Part shown: piece after piece, positions 1-8,455 of the stretch
Numbering within the stretch: the stretch's first letter is position 1
Layout: every line of letters starts with the position of its first letter
NCBI GenBank assembly: GCA_017510065.1
Contig: JAFWOB010000100.1
Location: 1-64,000, forward strand
Length of the DNA: 64,000 bases
Source: Parasporobacterium sp.
GTDB lineage: Bacteria > Bacillota > Clostridia > Lachnospirales > Lachnospiraceae
Direction: 5' to 3'
Notes under the pieces: model-generated
The model's input: only the letters and a program-made list of their open reading frames with translations
The model's database searches: none
Told to the model about the DNA's origin: nothing
Translations under genes and position numbers: made by a program

Positions 1-87
1 GTCATCTTTTTGAAAAAGATGACAAAAGAACCATCCCCCTGTCATCAAAGAACCGTCCCCCTGTCACCCCTGTCACCCCTGTCATCC
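1..87. repeat. GATGACAAAAGAACC-type intergenic repeat, degenerate copies
   Basis: The first 24 bases form a hairpin (GTCATCTTTTT / AAAAAGATGAC). It is followed by repeated cores of the form AAGAACCGTCCCCCTGTCA and short CCCCTGTCA tandem units. A full palindromic copy of the same repeat occurs at 8470-8500. Repeats of this sequence are scattered in many Bacillota genomes as far as I recall. No gene is visible in 1-172 apart from the ribosome site of the next gene. Confidence 0.6.
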
Positions 88-172
88 CCAATTTTTGTGT
101 GGACAAGGACGAAGGTACATTTTAATATGGAATATAGTGAATAGACAATCATTTGTGAAATGAGGAAGTGCC

Positions 173-1765
173 ATGAGCAGTATGAAAGACACGATGAAAG
201 ATGCTGAAAGATTTAAACAAATTCTCGGAGTATTAAAGAAGCATGACGCAATACATGGTTTTACACCTGAAAAACTGCGCCTGATCCTGCTGGATCTTGG
301 GCCGACCTACATTAAGCTGGGACAGATCATGTCCTTCCGCACGGATATTCTGCCGGAAGAATACTGTCTGGAACTGACCAAACTGCGTGCCCGCGTCCCG
401 CCCATGCCCTTCGAAACGGTCAGGGAAATCATCGAACTGGAACTGAAGAAGCCATTAACAGAACTGTTTTCTTCCTTTGGAGAAGAATCTGTCGGCTCCG
501 CCTCGATTGCGCAAGTGCATCCCGCTGTACTGAAATCCGGTGAGGCTGTTGTTGTCAAGGTGCAGCGTCAGGGCATCTACGAGAAGATGGAGCAGGATAT
601 GAGCGTGCTCAAAAAGGCAGGATCTATCCTGAAGATCAGCGGCAAAGTAGGCAAGAATCTGGATTTCTCTTCCCTGATCGACGAACTCTGGGATGCAATG
701 AAAGGGGAGCTGGATTTCACAAAAGAGGCAAATAATCTGATCCGTTTTATGGAAAATCAGAAAGATGTCCCTTATGTTACTTCTCCTACTGCCTTTATGG
801 ACTATTCCACCAGCCGTGTCCTGACCATGACGAACATGAAGGGATTCAACATCATTCAGAAAGAAGCGATCCTGGAAGCCGGCATTGATTTCCACCAACT
901 GGGCGTACAGATTGCTGAGAACTACTGCAAACAGGTCATTGACGACCGCTTCTTCCATGGCGATCCCCATACCGGCAATATTCGCGTGATGGATGGCAAA
1001 GTGGCCTGGATCGACCTGGGTATGATGGGCGTTGTGTCCGATTCGTTATATATGTGTATTACCGACTGCATCAACGCGATCATCAGCAATGATATGTTTG
1101 AACTGACAGACGCCTTTTTCCAGTATTGCGAGCCTGAACAGGAGATTGACCGGACTGCGGTCGCCAGAAAATTCGGTATGATCGTACAGAAATATCTGTC
1201 TTCCGGCATCGGTCAGATGGATATGGGAAGGCTTTTCACAGAAATGATGAACGTGATCCAGGAAGCCCAGGTAAGAATCCCCCAGGAAATGACGATTTTT
1301 GTCAAGAGCCTGGTCACCATAGAAGGAACCGTCGCCTATGTATCTCCTGACATCAGCTTTATTACCATTGTTTCAGATTATATGAAGTCCAAAAGACTGC
1401 GGGAGATGGATCCGGTGGAGTTCCTGCAAAAATCAGGTCATAAGATCCTCCGGTCTTCCCATAAGGTGGTGGATCTGCCTGCAGACCTGGCGGATACGGT
1501 AAGGCTCCTGAAGGACGGCAACCTTTCCGTACGTACGGAAACCGTCCGATCCCCGAAAGAGCTTCGCACGGAAGGGCGTCGCTTTGCCAATATCATCCGC
1601 GCCATGCTCATGATCGGCCTTTATCTGCTGGCCGGCCTGACGGTCAGTGCTGCGCAGCTTCCGACCATCCTGGGACTTCCATGGCTGTCATTTGCCGCTC
1701 TGTTGATCGGCACGATACTTCTGTTCATGACTCTCATAGACACATGGAGGATGAATAAAAAGTGA
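173..1765 (+). CDS. ABC1/AarF/UbiB-family atypical kinase
   Basis: A 530-residue membrane-anchored member of the ABC1 (AarF/UbiB, ADCK-like) protein-kinase-like family. Visible family motifs are the KxGQ motif (YIKLGQIMSFRTDILP, about residues 46-61), the Ala/Ser-rich loop SVGSASIAQVH replacing the P-loop, a Lys in VVKVQRQG, the catalytic-loop stretch GDPHTGN near residue 264, and IDLGMMG as the metal-binding DFG equivalent. Two hydrophobic helices at about 470-525 form the usual C-terminal membrane hairpin. In quinone-making bacteria UbiB supports ubiquinone synthesis; no quinone genes are nearby, so its target here is unknown, possibly lipid or isoprenoid homeostasis. The ATG at 173 has GAGGAAG just upstream. 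It is monocistronic and convergent with the next gene, 15 bases away. Confidence 0.88.
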   Translation: MSSMKDTMKDAERFKQILGVLKKHDAIHGFTPEKLRLILLDLGPTYIKLGQIMSFRTDILPEEYCLELTKLRARVPPMPFETVREIIELELKKPLTELFSSFGEESVGSASIAQVHPAVLKSGEAVVVKVQRQGIYEKMEQDMSVLKKAGSILKISGKVGKNLDFSSLIDELWDAMKGELDFTKEANNLIRFMENQKDVPYVTSPTAFMDYSTSRVLTMTNMKGFNIIQKEAILEAGIDFHQLGVQIAENYCKQVIDDRFFHGDPHTGNIRVMDGKVAWIDLGMMGVVSDSLYMCITDCINAIISNDMFELTDAFFQYCEPEQEIDRTAVARKFGMIVQKYLSSGIGQMDMGRLFTEMMNVIQEAQVRIPQEMTIFVKSLVTIEGTVAYVSPDISFITIVSDYMKSKRLREMDPVEFLQKSGHKILRSSHKVVDLPADLADTVRLLKDGNLSVRTETVRSPKELRTEGRRFANIIRAMLMIGLYLLAGLTVSAAQLPTILGLPWLSFAALLIGTILLFMTLIDTWRMNKK

Positions 1766-1780
1766 CATACACGTTATTCT

Positions 1781-4021
1781 CTATTCTCCCCAGAAGCGGA
1801 TCCGGCTTTCCGGTGCCAGATACATGCCGTCACCTTCTTTACAGCCGTAAGTATCATAATAATCATCAAACATCTGGGCGTTGATATTGACACGCAGATT
1901 TCCAAGAGGATGGCTGTCTATCACCACATAGGTGCTGGAGATTCCGGCAGGCCCTACCACAACAAAGTCATTGCTGGCGCCTTCGAAGAGTTCTGTCAGA
2001 TCATATTCCGGAAGGGTCTTCACATAGGCAAGGATAACCTGCATTCCGCTCAGATCTGCCGCAGCTTCCACATTGACACGTTTTCCGTTGATAAACTGTC
2101 CGGGCATATATTCTACAGTGTCATAATAGGCTGCCAGATCATCACAGGTCTTCAGGAATGTTTCCACATCCTCGTCGGTAAATATAGAACCAGGACGGCC
2201 ATAATGATCCATCTGGCTTCCCCTGAAATCAAATGCATGGCTGATCTCATGACCTACACAGCTGCCGATCCGGCCCAGCATAGCACTATCCGTCATATCA
2301 TTTGCGTATACACCGCTGGTGCAGATGCCGGGAATAATATTAATGGAATTGTCGAATTCTGCGTAAAAAGCATTGGCCATGGTTGGCGGGAACACCAGCC
2401 AGGAAACAATGCATCTGGCTTTTTGATCGATCAGTTCATTCATACATTGATTGTTGTATTCTTTCAGCTTCAGATAATTGCCGATCAGGGTACCTCCTTC
2501 CTCTGTCGGAACGAGTTCCAGATCATCATAGCTGAAGTATCCTCCGTCCGGATACAGGATGTTCAGACGCATATTGTTCAGTTTATCCAGGACTTTCTGC
2601 TGAGACGCCTCTCCCAGCCAGGCAGTGGAATCCAGCAGGGTCTTGTAGGTTTCGATGAGGCCCTGAGCCATTTCAGTCAGCTGATCTACAGCCTCCTGTC
2701 CCAGACAATTCTCTGCATACGTTTTTGCCAGCACCTGAGCAAAGGTATTGGAGCTGTCACAGGCTTTATAGGCAGCATCCTGAGGTTCGGGATCATCCGC
2801 ATGCAGAGCTGCCCTGGCAACCTTGAAGAGATCCGGATCCAGGAAGTTCCGGCATTCCATCAGGATCTTTGCCTTTGTCATCTGCTTCAGCAGATCCAGA
2901 TTACCCTCTGTCCATAACCCGTTGAATGCTTCAAGCCATTCCGGAGTCTGGATCGCATATCCGGATGCGTGATCCATGCCATACCTGGTAAGGATCCCGC
3001 AAAGAGGGAAATTCTGTGACACCTGTTCCAGTTCTTCCATCGTATAAGTAACCAGAGACTCAGCATAGACGCCATACTCATCGTATTTCACATCATAAGT
3101 ATTACAGTATTTTCCATAACTTTTTTCCAGTTCCAGCATCTGCATGCTGAGAGCACTGACATTTTCTTCCGGAATACCCAGAATCGACAGCACATCCGTC
3201 ACATAAAGCGATTTCTGCATGATCAATGCCTGACGCATGGTATTCACCATAAGATCGTCGGAATCCACCAGCATTTCCTCCTGCATCAGATCCACAAACA
3301 GAAAACCCGGGTAAATGAAAACACGATTGGTCTCTTCTCTATCCTGCCCCATTGAGCCAACAGACAGGCCAATCCAGGGATCAAACGGAAAGTCCTCAGA
3401 GATCAGGACTTCATTCAGTTCCCCGATGGACTGTGCCCCTTCCACCATATCCAGATATGGCTGCAGTTCAGATATTCCGGCTTCTTTCAATACAGCAAAA
3501 TCCGATGCCTGATCAAAGAAGAGCCGCAGCTGCTGCATGTCATGGCTGTCGTTTGCTTCATCCTGAAGATACGCTAAATTGAACTCTTTCACTTCACCCG
3601 ACGTAAAAGACAGACCATTGTATTCCGTACCATCCTGATGCTCTTTCACGATATCATAGGTATAATGCAGGATCAGGTCATCTACAGCTGCGGGTGCTTC
3701 TTCCGGCAGATTGCCGGCATCCATAGCGGTGACCCACGGCTTTCCATACAGCCCACCTTCTGCCTCCGTACCGGCACTTTCTTCAGCTGCCTGCATGATG
3801 ATATTCAGCAGTTCCCTGGCATCTTCCTCCGAAAGTTCTCCGGAATCACCGGAAGAATCTTCTGCAGATTCACCCGAAGAATCGCCACTGTCTGCAATAC
3901 CGATCCCTGCTCCGGCATCCTCCTGTGCCTGCGGCTGTGCTTCCTGTGCCATGACCATGATATTGCTCATCAGAGAAATGGCGAGCATTAATGCCAGTAA
4001 TCTGTAAATTATTTTTTTCAT
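1781..4021 (-). CDS. Secreted M13-family (neprilysin/PepO-like) zinc metallopeptidase
   Basis: A 746-residue protein with an N-terminal signal peptide (hydrophobic core 8-22, AxA-like site near VMAQ) and then an acidic Ser/Gly/Asp-rich linker at about 30-75. The body has the M13 signature: NAFYAEFD substrate-binding segment, the zinc site VGHEISHAFD, and a downstream ExxxD motif in VEAAADLSG giving the third zinc ligand and its Asp. The length matches complete M13 enzymes of about 650-750 residues. It should cleave oligopeptides outside the membrane. A canonical C-terminal CxxW is absent; the protein ends RIRFWGE. The gene is single, and the ATG is preceded by AGGAG. Confidence 0.9.
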   Translation of the reverse strand: MKKIIYRLLALMLAISLMSNIMVMAQEAQPQAQEDAGAGIGIADSGDSSGESAEDSSGDSGELSEEDARELLNIIMQAAEESAGTEAEGGLYGKPWVTAMDAGNLPEEAPAAVDDLILHYTYDIVKEHQDGTEYNGLSFTSGEVKEFNLAYLQDEANDSHDMQQLRLFFDQASDFAVLKEAGISELQPYLDMVEGAQSIGELNEVLISEDFPFDPWIGLSVGSMGQDREETNRVFIYPGFLFVDLMQEEMLVDSDDLMVNTMRQALIMQKSLYVTDVLSILGIPEENVSALSMQMLELEKSYGKYCNTYDVKYDEYGVYAESLVTYTMEELEQVSQNFPLCGILTRYGMDHASGYAIQTPEWLEAFNGLWTEGNLDLLKQMTKAKILMECRNFLDPDLFKVARAALHADDPEPQDAAYKACDSSNTFAQVLAKTYAENCLGQEAVDQLTEMAQGLIETYKTLLDSTAWLGEASQQKVLDKLNNMRLNILYPDGGYFSYDDLELVPTEEGGTLIGNYLKLKEYNNQCMNELIDQKARCIVSWLVFPPTMANAFYAEFDNSINIIPGICTSGVYANDMTDSAMLGRIGSCVGHEISHAFDFRGSQMDHYGRPGSIFTDEDVETFLKTCDDLAAYYDTVEYMPGQFINGKRVNVEAAADLSGMQVILAYVKTLPEYDLTELFEGASNDFVVVGPAGISSTYVVIDSHPLGNLRVNINAQMFDDYYDTYGCKEGDGMYLAPESRIRFWGE

Positions 4022-4063
4022 ATTTATTTCTCCTGTCTTTTTGACGCATGGGTGTTATCTCCA

Positions 4064-4555
4064 TCACCCTGTCATATCGAATTCAAATATGACGCCGTCT
4101 TCCTGCTTGTTTTCATGGCCCGTATCGGTCTTGATCACTACACCGCCCATGTGCTGATAAAAACACATGGCATTTTCATTGTGAGGACTGCAATCACAGG
4201 CAAAACGGATGATCCCCTTTTCCCTGCAGTAGTCCTTTAAGATGGAAAGGGCCAGTTTCCCAATTCCTCTGTGCTGAAACTCCTGCAGCACATACAGGGA
4301 ACGCAGCCATACCACGGAGCCGGCATGCTGAAAAATGAAATATCCGATATCCTCGTCACCGTATCTGATCAGATATACCGTGAAGGACGGATCTGAGATC
4401 TTTTTCAGATCGCGCTGTTGATGCCAGTCATAGTTAAAATCATCAATGACCGCATCCGGGTAAATGCCCCGATACGTTGTATCCCAGATCCTGTGCCGGA
4501 GCTCGCTGATAGCAGCTGCATCACTCGTTTTTGCGGGGACAAAAACTATGTTCAT
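4064..4555 (-). CDS. GNAT-family N-acetyltransferase
   Basis: A 163-residue GNAT fold protein. The N-terminal strand-helix (ELRHRIWDTTYRGIYPD) and the acetyl-CoA pyrophosphate loop QHRGIGKLALSIL (about residues 93-105) are clear, followed by the terminal CxFYQHMG segment typical of the family. The substrate cannot be predicted; this YitI/PhnO-like architecture covers small-molecule and peptide amine acetylation. The start has a strong AAAGGAG site. It is read toward the M13 gene, about 40 bases away, and may share an upstream promoter with it. It lies just outside the first att-like repeat, so it may belong to a further, older island. Confidence 0.85.
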   Translation of the reverse strand: MNIVFVPAKTSDAAAISELRHRIWDTTYRGIYPDAVIDDFNYDWHQQRDLKKISDPSFTVYLIRYGDEDIGYFIFQHAGSVVWLRSLYVLQEFQHRGIGKLALSILKDYCREKGIIRFACDCSPHNENAMCFYQHMGGVVIKTDTGHENKQEDGVIFEFDMTG

Positions 4556-4582
4556 CTTATGATCTCCTTTACTGCTCTGATC

Positions 4583-4602
4583 AGTTTAACCCCAAGTCAA
4601 CC
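4583..4602 (+). repeat. Paired arm-type repeats left of att1 (island end remnant)
   Basis: Two direct repeats, AGTTTAACC and AAGTCAACC, about 11 bases apart, lie just outside the att1 hairpin. The same GTCAACCCGAAAA motif lies left of att2 (7243-7255), and a clean pair AGTCAACC/AGTCAACC lies right of att1. The layout matches arm-binding sites of tyrosine integrases at element ends, so a fourth island may once have lain to the left. This is inference from position and similarity. Confidence 0.4.
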
Positions 4603-4620
4603 CGAAAACAATCAAAAAAA

Positions 4621-4646
4621 TCCCGCAAACCCTTGAGTTTGCGGGA
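4621..4646. terminator. Rho-independent terminator beside att1
   Basis: Perfect hairpin TCCCGCAAAC / GTTTGCGGGA with A-rich flank on the left, so on the minus strand the stem is followed by a T-run. It sits 9 bases from the att1 core, where it would end transcription coming through the tRNA-Cys 3' end. The same hairpin is found beside att2 and analogous ones beside att3 and the tRNA. Confidence 0.8.
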
Positions 4647-4655
4647 AATCCTTGA

Positions 4656-4676
4656 GAGGCGACAACCAGATTTGAA
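4656..4676 (-). repeat. att1: duplicated 3' end of tRNA-Cys
   Basis: 21 bases identical to the 3' end of the tRNA-Cys gene at 21353 (core GAGGCGACAACCAGATTTG). More than 100 bases around this site are nearly identical to the region around 7305. It is read as the outermost visible attachment site of a tandem island array. On its right lie the paired repeats AGTCAACC at 4735 and 4747, spaced 12 bases. Confidence 0.8.
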
Positions 4677-4782
4677 GTTTGCGCGCCTCAGACAGATCCA
4701 GTAAATATAAGGAGGAATGGCCCTTGTCTCCTTAAGTCAACCTGGTAGTCAACCTATTTGATCTATCAATAGCAGAATAACA

Positions 4783-5727
4783 TTACTCCAGTTCTTTAAA
4801 AAACCTGAGAGCATCTTTCGCAGCTTCAAGTTTATCCGTGCCTGATCGAACGCCTTCTATCGTTATGGATCCCTGATAATTATCGCGCTTTAAAAGTTTC
4901 ATATGCTTTTTCAGATCGACGATCCCCTCCCCGGAATGGCAAAGCATAAGATATCTCCCTCGACTGTCCATGATCCGGGTCTTATCTTCGGTAAAGGCCA
5001 GATCCTTGAAATGCACCACGGCCATTCTGCCTTTAAAAAGTTCATAAACAGAGACCGGGTCTTCCAGCATAATCATCGGATTGCCGGTGTCGTGGGCATA
5101 TTTGAGGCCCGGCACCGCATCAAACAGACGGAGCATATCACCGATGCTGCAAAGCGGGACCGCAGGACTCTCCAGGGTCTCGGTGCAGACCGTGATCCCG
5201 ATTTCCTTTCCGTATTCTACACAGGCCTTAAGCCCCCGCACCATATGATGGAACGTTTCTTCCCTTGTGATCCCCTTCCCCGGGACATACCCGGTCGGCA
5301 TCAACATGACCACAGGACATCCGATGGCGGAAGCGCTCTTCATTTTTGCCCGGCACAGGGAAAGGCATTTTTCGAATTTCTCTTCGGTATCGGCTTCCCC
5401 AAATTCTGTCAGGATATTGAAGGAAGCAACGCAGATCCCATTATACTCCAGGATCTTCCGGGCATACTCTTCGTCTTCCTCAAAATGAAAATCCATCAGG
5501 TCCAGACTGTCAAATCCTGCTTCCTTTGCGAATCGTACGATATCTTCGAAGGTCATGGTACCGTTCTGAAAGGGAACGCCGTGATCGTTCAGGAACCGGA
5601 AGGTCTCCTCCAGGGAAAGCTCCGGACCGTCATAGCCAAGGTCATGCAGGATCATCCGATGAATGATCGTAGGCTTTTTCAGCAGGATCAGTTCATCGAT
5701 CATCAAACTCATCAGACTGTATTTCAT
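4783..5727 (-). CDS. Sugar phosphate isomerase/epimerase (AP endonuclease family 2 TIM barrel)
   Basis: A 314-residue TIM-barrel protein of the xylose-isomerase-like superfamily. Diagnostic segments are EAGFDSLDLMDFHF near residues 70-83, CTETLESP (metal-binding Glu) near 183, YAHDTGNPM (Asp/His) near 212, VVHFKDLAF near 237, and ITIEGVRSG at the end. Such enzymes isomerise or epimerise keto sugars or inositol derivatives; the substrate is not predictable. It is divergent from the AraC regulator at 5887. Its promoter (TATAAT at 5768-5773, minus strand) sits 19 bases from the operator arm 5793-5831, so it is the likely regulated target. It belongs to island A. Confidence 0.8.
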   Translation of the reverse strand: MKYSLMSLMIDELILLKKPTIIHRMILHDLGYDGPELSLEETFRFLNDHGVPFQNGTMTFEDIVRFAKEAGFDSLDLMDFHFEEDEEYARKILEYNGICVASFNILTEFGEADTEEKFEKCLSLCRAKMKSASAIGCPVVMLMPTGYVPGKGITREETFHHMVRGLKACVEYGKEIGITVCTETLESPAVPLCSIGDMLRLFDAVPGLKYAHDTGNPMIMLEDPVSVYELFKGRMAVVHFKDLAFTEDKTRIMDSRGRYLMLCHSGEGIVDLKKHMKLLKRDNYQGSITIEGVRSGTDKLEAAKDALRFFKELE

Positions 5728-5767
5728 TGTTTTCTCCTTGTAGCTTTTATTGACTTTGTATTTCTAA

Positions 5768-5854
5768 ATTATACCAGATAAGCGTTAGATATTAAGATAA
5801 TAAATTGACTATATAGTAGTCAATATTGACTTGAATAATAGCATTGCCTATAAT
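5768..5854. promoter_or_regulatory. Divergent promoter-operator of island A regulator and isomerase
   Basis: On the plus strand TTGACT (5826-5831), a 17-base spacer and TATAAT (5849-5854) form a near-consensus promoter for the AraC gene. On the minus strand TATAAT lies at 5768-5773 for the isomerase gene. Between them is a 39-base element (5793-5831) containing TTGACTATATAGTAGTCAA, itself a dyad. The element ends exactly on the regulator's -35 box, which suggests autoregulation. An inverted copy lies at 6787-6825. Confidence 0.7.
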
Positions 5855-5886
5855 ATCAGTACACTATATACCGGGAGGACCCACAA

Positions 5887-6756
5887 ATGGATATGACCCA
5901 TCACAAGAAGACAGATGATATTGAAAACCTTAAGATCTATGGCTATGACCTTTCTTATACATCGATCAGAGAAAGCTGGCCCCCGCATTATCACCGTGCC
6001 CTGGAAATCATTTATATGATCGAAGGAGAAGTCGCAGTGTTTTTAAACCGGCAAAGATATATCCTGAAACCCAGGGATTTCATCGTGATCGACAGCATGA
6101 AGCTTCATGAGCTTGTTTACAGAAGCCGGAAGTCGTCCGGGGTGATCATTGAGATTTCAAAGGGATATATGCGTAAATTTCTGCCGGAAATGGAGGTTCT
6201 TGATATTGAATGTATTGGGAATGATAAAAGCGAAGATGATCCGGATATACTGAAAGTCAGCCGGATCCTGCATGACCTTTCAGACAATTACAAAGATAAG
6301 AAACGTGGATATATGCTCCGGAGCAGCGGGCTGATCATGGAACTTATGGATACGCTCACGGAGTCTTTCAGCCGGAATGTAAAGGATGCTCTTCCTGAAA
6401 ACTTTATTTCACAAATGGAACGGCTCGGGAAGATCATTGACTATGCAGAAGACAATTATCAAAAAAGTATTTCCCTGCAGGAGGCAGCAGATTATCTTGG
6501 ACTGAATAAAGAGTATTTCTGCAGGTATTTTAAACACAATATGGGATATTCTTTCATGGATTATCTGAGCCATGTAAGACTGAACCATATTTATCAGGAT
6601 CTTGTACTCACAAATGATCCTGTTTACGACATTATGGAAAGGAACGGCTATACGAATCGGAAACTGTTTTATAGTAAATTCAAGGAAAAATACGGTCTTA
6701 CTCCCGGACAGGTCCGAAAAACACATGAACGTAATGAGGTGCAGATGTGGCTGTAA
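5887..6756 (+). CDS. AraC-family transcriptional regulator (cupin sensor + HTH)
   Basis: A 289-residue AraC/XylS-type activator. The N-terminal cupin-like sensor (about 20-110) contains PPHYHRALEIIYMIEGE, the usual ligand-binding His/Glu pattern. The C-terminal 100 residues carry two HTH motifs: SLQEAADYLGLNKEYFCRYF and a degenerate VYDIMERNGYTNRKLFYSKF, ending in the GLTPGQVRK signature. The ATG has GGGAGGA upstream. The gene is bracketed by inverted copies of one operator (5793-5831 and 6787-6825), so it probably controls the divergent isomerase and the downstream unit at 6894. The inducer is probably a sugar or sugar derivative, by neighbourhood. Confidence 0.9.
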   Translation: MDMTHHKKTDDIENLKIYGYDLSYTSIRESWPPHYHRALEIIYMIEGEVAVFLNRQRYILKPRDFIVIDSMKLHELVYRSRKSSGVIIEISKGYMRKFLPEMEVLDIECIGNDKSEDDPDILKVSRILHDLSDNYKDKKRGYMLRSSGLIMELMDTLTESFSRNVKDALPENFISQMERLGKIIDYAEDNYQKSISLQEAADYLGLNKEYFCRYFKHNMGYSFMDYLSHVRLNHIYQDLVLTNDPVYDIMERNGYTNRKLFYSKFKEKYGLTPGQVRKTHERNEVQMWL

Positions 6757-6786
6757 TTGCTTTCTGCCAGGCAGCGCTATCTCGAA

Positions 6787-6850
6787 AGTCAATATCGCCT
6801 ACCATATAGTCAATTTATTATCTTATGTTTTTCGCATTTTTTGATATAAT
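6787..6850 (+). promoter_or_regulatory. Inverted second copy of the island A operator-promoter
   Basis: Positions 6787-6825 are the reverse complement of 5793-5831 with 36 of 39 bases matching. On the plus strand the arm is followed after exactly 19 bases by TATAAT (6845-6850). The isomerase promoter on the opposite strand has the same 19-base distance. The module therefore drives the reading frame at 6894 in the same way and likely under the same AraC protein. Confidence 0.7.
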
Positions 6851-6893
6851 TCGAGCATATTAAGTCAATAAGATCCACTGGGAGGTAAAAACA

Positions 6894-7070
6894 ATGATCA
6901 AGAAAGTTACAGGTTTTATTAAAGATATGCTTGCGCCTCATTCATTTGGCTTGATGGTAGTCAACTGCAATTATTTCCGTCCCATGGCAGATAAGCCAGG
7001 CAATCCGGAACTTCGCTATATGTCAAATGATAAATACTTTGAGATCTGTGAGCAGATCAGAAGAAAATAA
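6894..7070 (+). CDS. 58-residue ORF, probably the truncated 5' end of a regulated gene
   Basis: ATG with a perfect GGAGG site 8 bases upstream, under the duplicated operator-promoter at 6787-6850. The product has an amphipathic start (MIKKVTGFIKDMLAPHS), then a hydrophobic strand GLMVVN. I do not recognise it. The quality of promoter and ribosome site contrasts with the very short product, and the island boundary lies 235 bases downstream. I infer that a longer gene lost its 3' part when the island end was rearranged. A 10-bp stem hairpin (CAGGCTCTCG / CGAGAGCCTG, 7157-7192) without a T-run lies between; nothing else is visible in 7071-7269. Confidence 0.5.
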   Translation: MIKKVTGFIKDMLAPHSFGLMVVNCNYFRPMADKPGNPELRYMSNDKYFEICEQIRRK

Positions 7071-7269
7071 TATCAGATACCATACTTTTCTCAAGCTCCT
7101 GCACATCCGTAAGCTCGTTTGCAGTAGAAACCGGGAGTTTGAGGCCCCTTCAAATTCAGGCTCTCGCGATGCTTCAGCAAAACGAGAGCCTGATGTCTTA
7201 ATACCAGATCCAGACAATTCCCTGATTCGACTAATCTGATCAGGTCAACCCGAAAAAAGATAAAAATAA

Positions 7270-7295
7270 TCCCGCAAACCCTTGAGTTTGCGGGA
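7270..7295. terminator. Rho-independent terminator beside att2
   Basis: Same hairpin as at 4621 (TCCCGCAAAC / GTTTGCGGGA) with A-rich flank on the plus strand, so it acts on minus-strand transcripts. It marks the right end of island A. Confidence 0.75.
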
Positions 7296-7304
7296 AATCT
7301 TTGA

Positions 7305-7325
7305 GAGGCGACAACCAGATTTGAA
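7305..7325 (-). repeat. att2: duplicated 3' end of tRNA-Cys
   Basis: Second 21-base copy of the tRNA-Cys 3' end. The flanks match those of att1 closely on both sides, down to GTTTGCGCGCCTCAGACA and the AATATAAGGA that follows. It separates island A from island B. Confidence 0.8.
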
Positions 7326-7378
7326 GTTTGCGCGCCTCAGACAAATCCAGTAAATATAAGGAATAATGATACTTTTAT

Positions 7379-8455
7379 TTACAAAGTATCTGATAAAAAT
7401 GCCAGCATTTCATCCATCCAGGATTGAGCAGATGTTCCATATGCCAGGCCACATCCATGTCCCCCCTGCGGATAAATCCTGACGCAGCAGTCAACTCCTG
7501 CATCGTCCAAAGCTTTTCCCATACACACACAGTTTTGATATGGTACCAGGGGATCATCTTGACAAGCCCATAAAAAAGCCTTCGGGAATTCTTTTGTGAT
7601 ATAGTTCTGAACAGATAGTTTCTCTCTGAGCACTTCATTACCGCCTGTCAGTGCCTGAAAACTCGGTTCATGGGCGTATTGCATGAAATCTATTACCGGA
7701 TATGCCAGGCAGACCATGTCAGCTCTGGCAGAAATGGTTTTGTATCTGTCTGACAATTCTGGATGGTTTCTCTGAATATCCTCCATAAGGATATGGTCAA
7801 TCTCATGATAATAAGCACTTTCGGAAGCACACAAATGGCCGGCAGCGGAAGAACCCATGATCAGGATACGTTCCGGATCGATACCGTATTCATCTGCGTT
7901 TGCCCTGAGATATTTAATTGCAAGAGCCAGGTCTTTCTGCGGTTCCGGGTAATGCTCCGGACTCACACGATAAAAAAGTACAAAAGATGCGTAACCGGCC
8001 TCTTCCATTCTCTCTGCATAATCGACTCCTTCATTCGTAACAGCAAGCAGTTCATAACCTCCGCCGGGACAGATCAGAGCGGCAGGACGTTTTTTCCCTG
8101 AAAAACTGTCGTTTTTGTTTCTTAAATACATTAGACAGACATTGGCTTTATTATTTTTATTCATATCAGGAATAAACTCTTCAGAACCGCTGTTATTCCA
8201 TAGAGGCACGAAGGCAAACCTCTTTTCTTCCGTCAGTTCCCGGACCCTTTTAGCCCCGTCAAGAAGAAGTTCCGGGATGAACGGTCCGCCCCAGGGCATT
8301 TCCAGGACACGTTCCAGTTCACGAAGCGTTTTATCCAAATATTCTTCGGTAATGTTGCTGAATATTTCATCCGACACGAATATATTCATATATTTCGCGA
8401 TATCGGGATCCTCCAGGATTTCGCGTGCTACGGTTTCTTTCGTATATTGTTTCAT
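7379..8455 (-). CDS. Alpha/beta hydrolase, esterase/lipase (acetyl-esterase type)
   Basis: A 358-residue alpha/beta-hydrolase of the BD-FAE/acetylxylan-esterase-like group. After an N-terminal helical extension of about 90 residues come the oxyanion segment ALICPGGGYELL and the nucleophile elbow ILIMGSSAAGHL (GxSxxG, Ser near 203). The acid region is WACQDDPLVPYQ and the catalytic His is in YPQGGHGCGL. Cytoplasmic (no signal). Start at 8455 overlaps the stop of the upstream esterase by 4 bases (ATGA), so the two are translationally coupled. Together they probably de-acetylate imported oligosaccharides. Island B. Confidence 0.82.
   Translation of the reverse strand: MKQYTKETVAREILEDPDIAKYMNIFVSDEIFSNITEEYLDKTLRELERVLEMPWGGPFIPELLLDGAKRVRELTEEKRFAFVPLWNNSGSEEFIPDMNKNNKANVCLMYLRNKNDSFSGKKRPAALICPGGGYELLAVTNEGVDYAERMEEAGYASFVLFYRVSPEHYPEPQKDLALAIKYLRANADEYGIDPERILIMGSSAAGHLCASESAYYHEIDHILMEDIQRNHPELSDRYKTISARADMVCLAYPVIDFMQYAHEPSFQALTGGNEVLREKLSVQNYITKEFPKAFLWACQDDPLVPYQNCVCMGKALDDAGVDCCVRIYPQGGHGCGLAYGTSAQSWMDEMLAFLSDTL

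Noticed and set aside
1..4600. A further att site left of 4656
   Set aside because: I found no second copy of the tRNA-Cys end in 1-4600; the repeat pair at 4583 hints at one but the left boundary of any such island is not visible.
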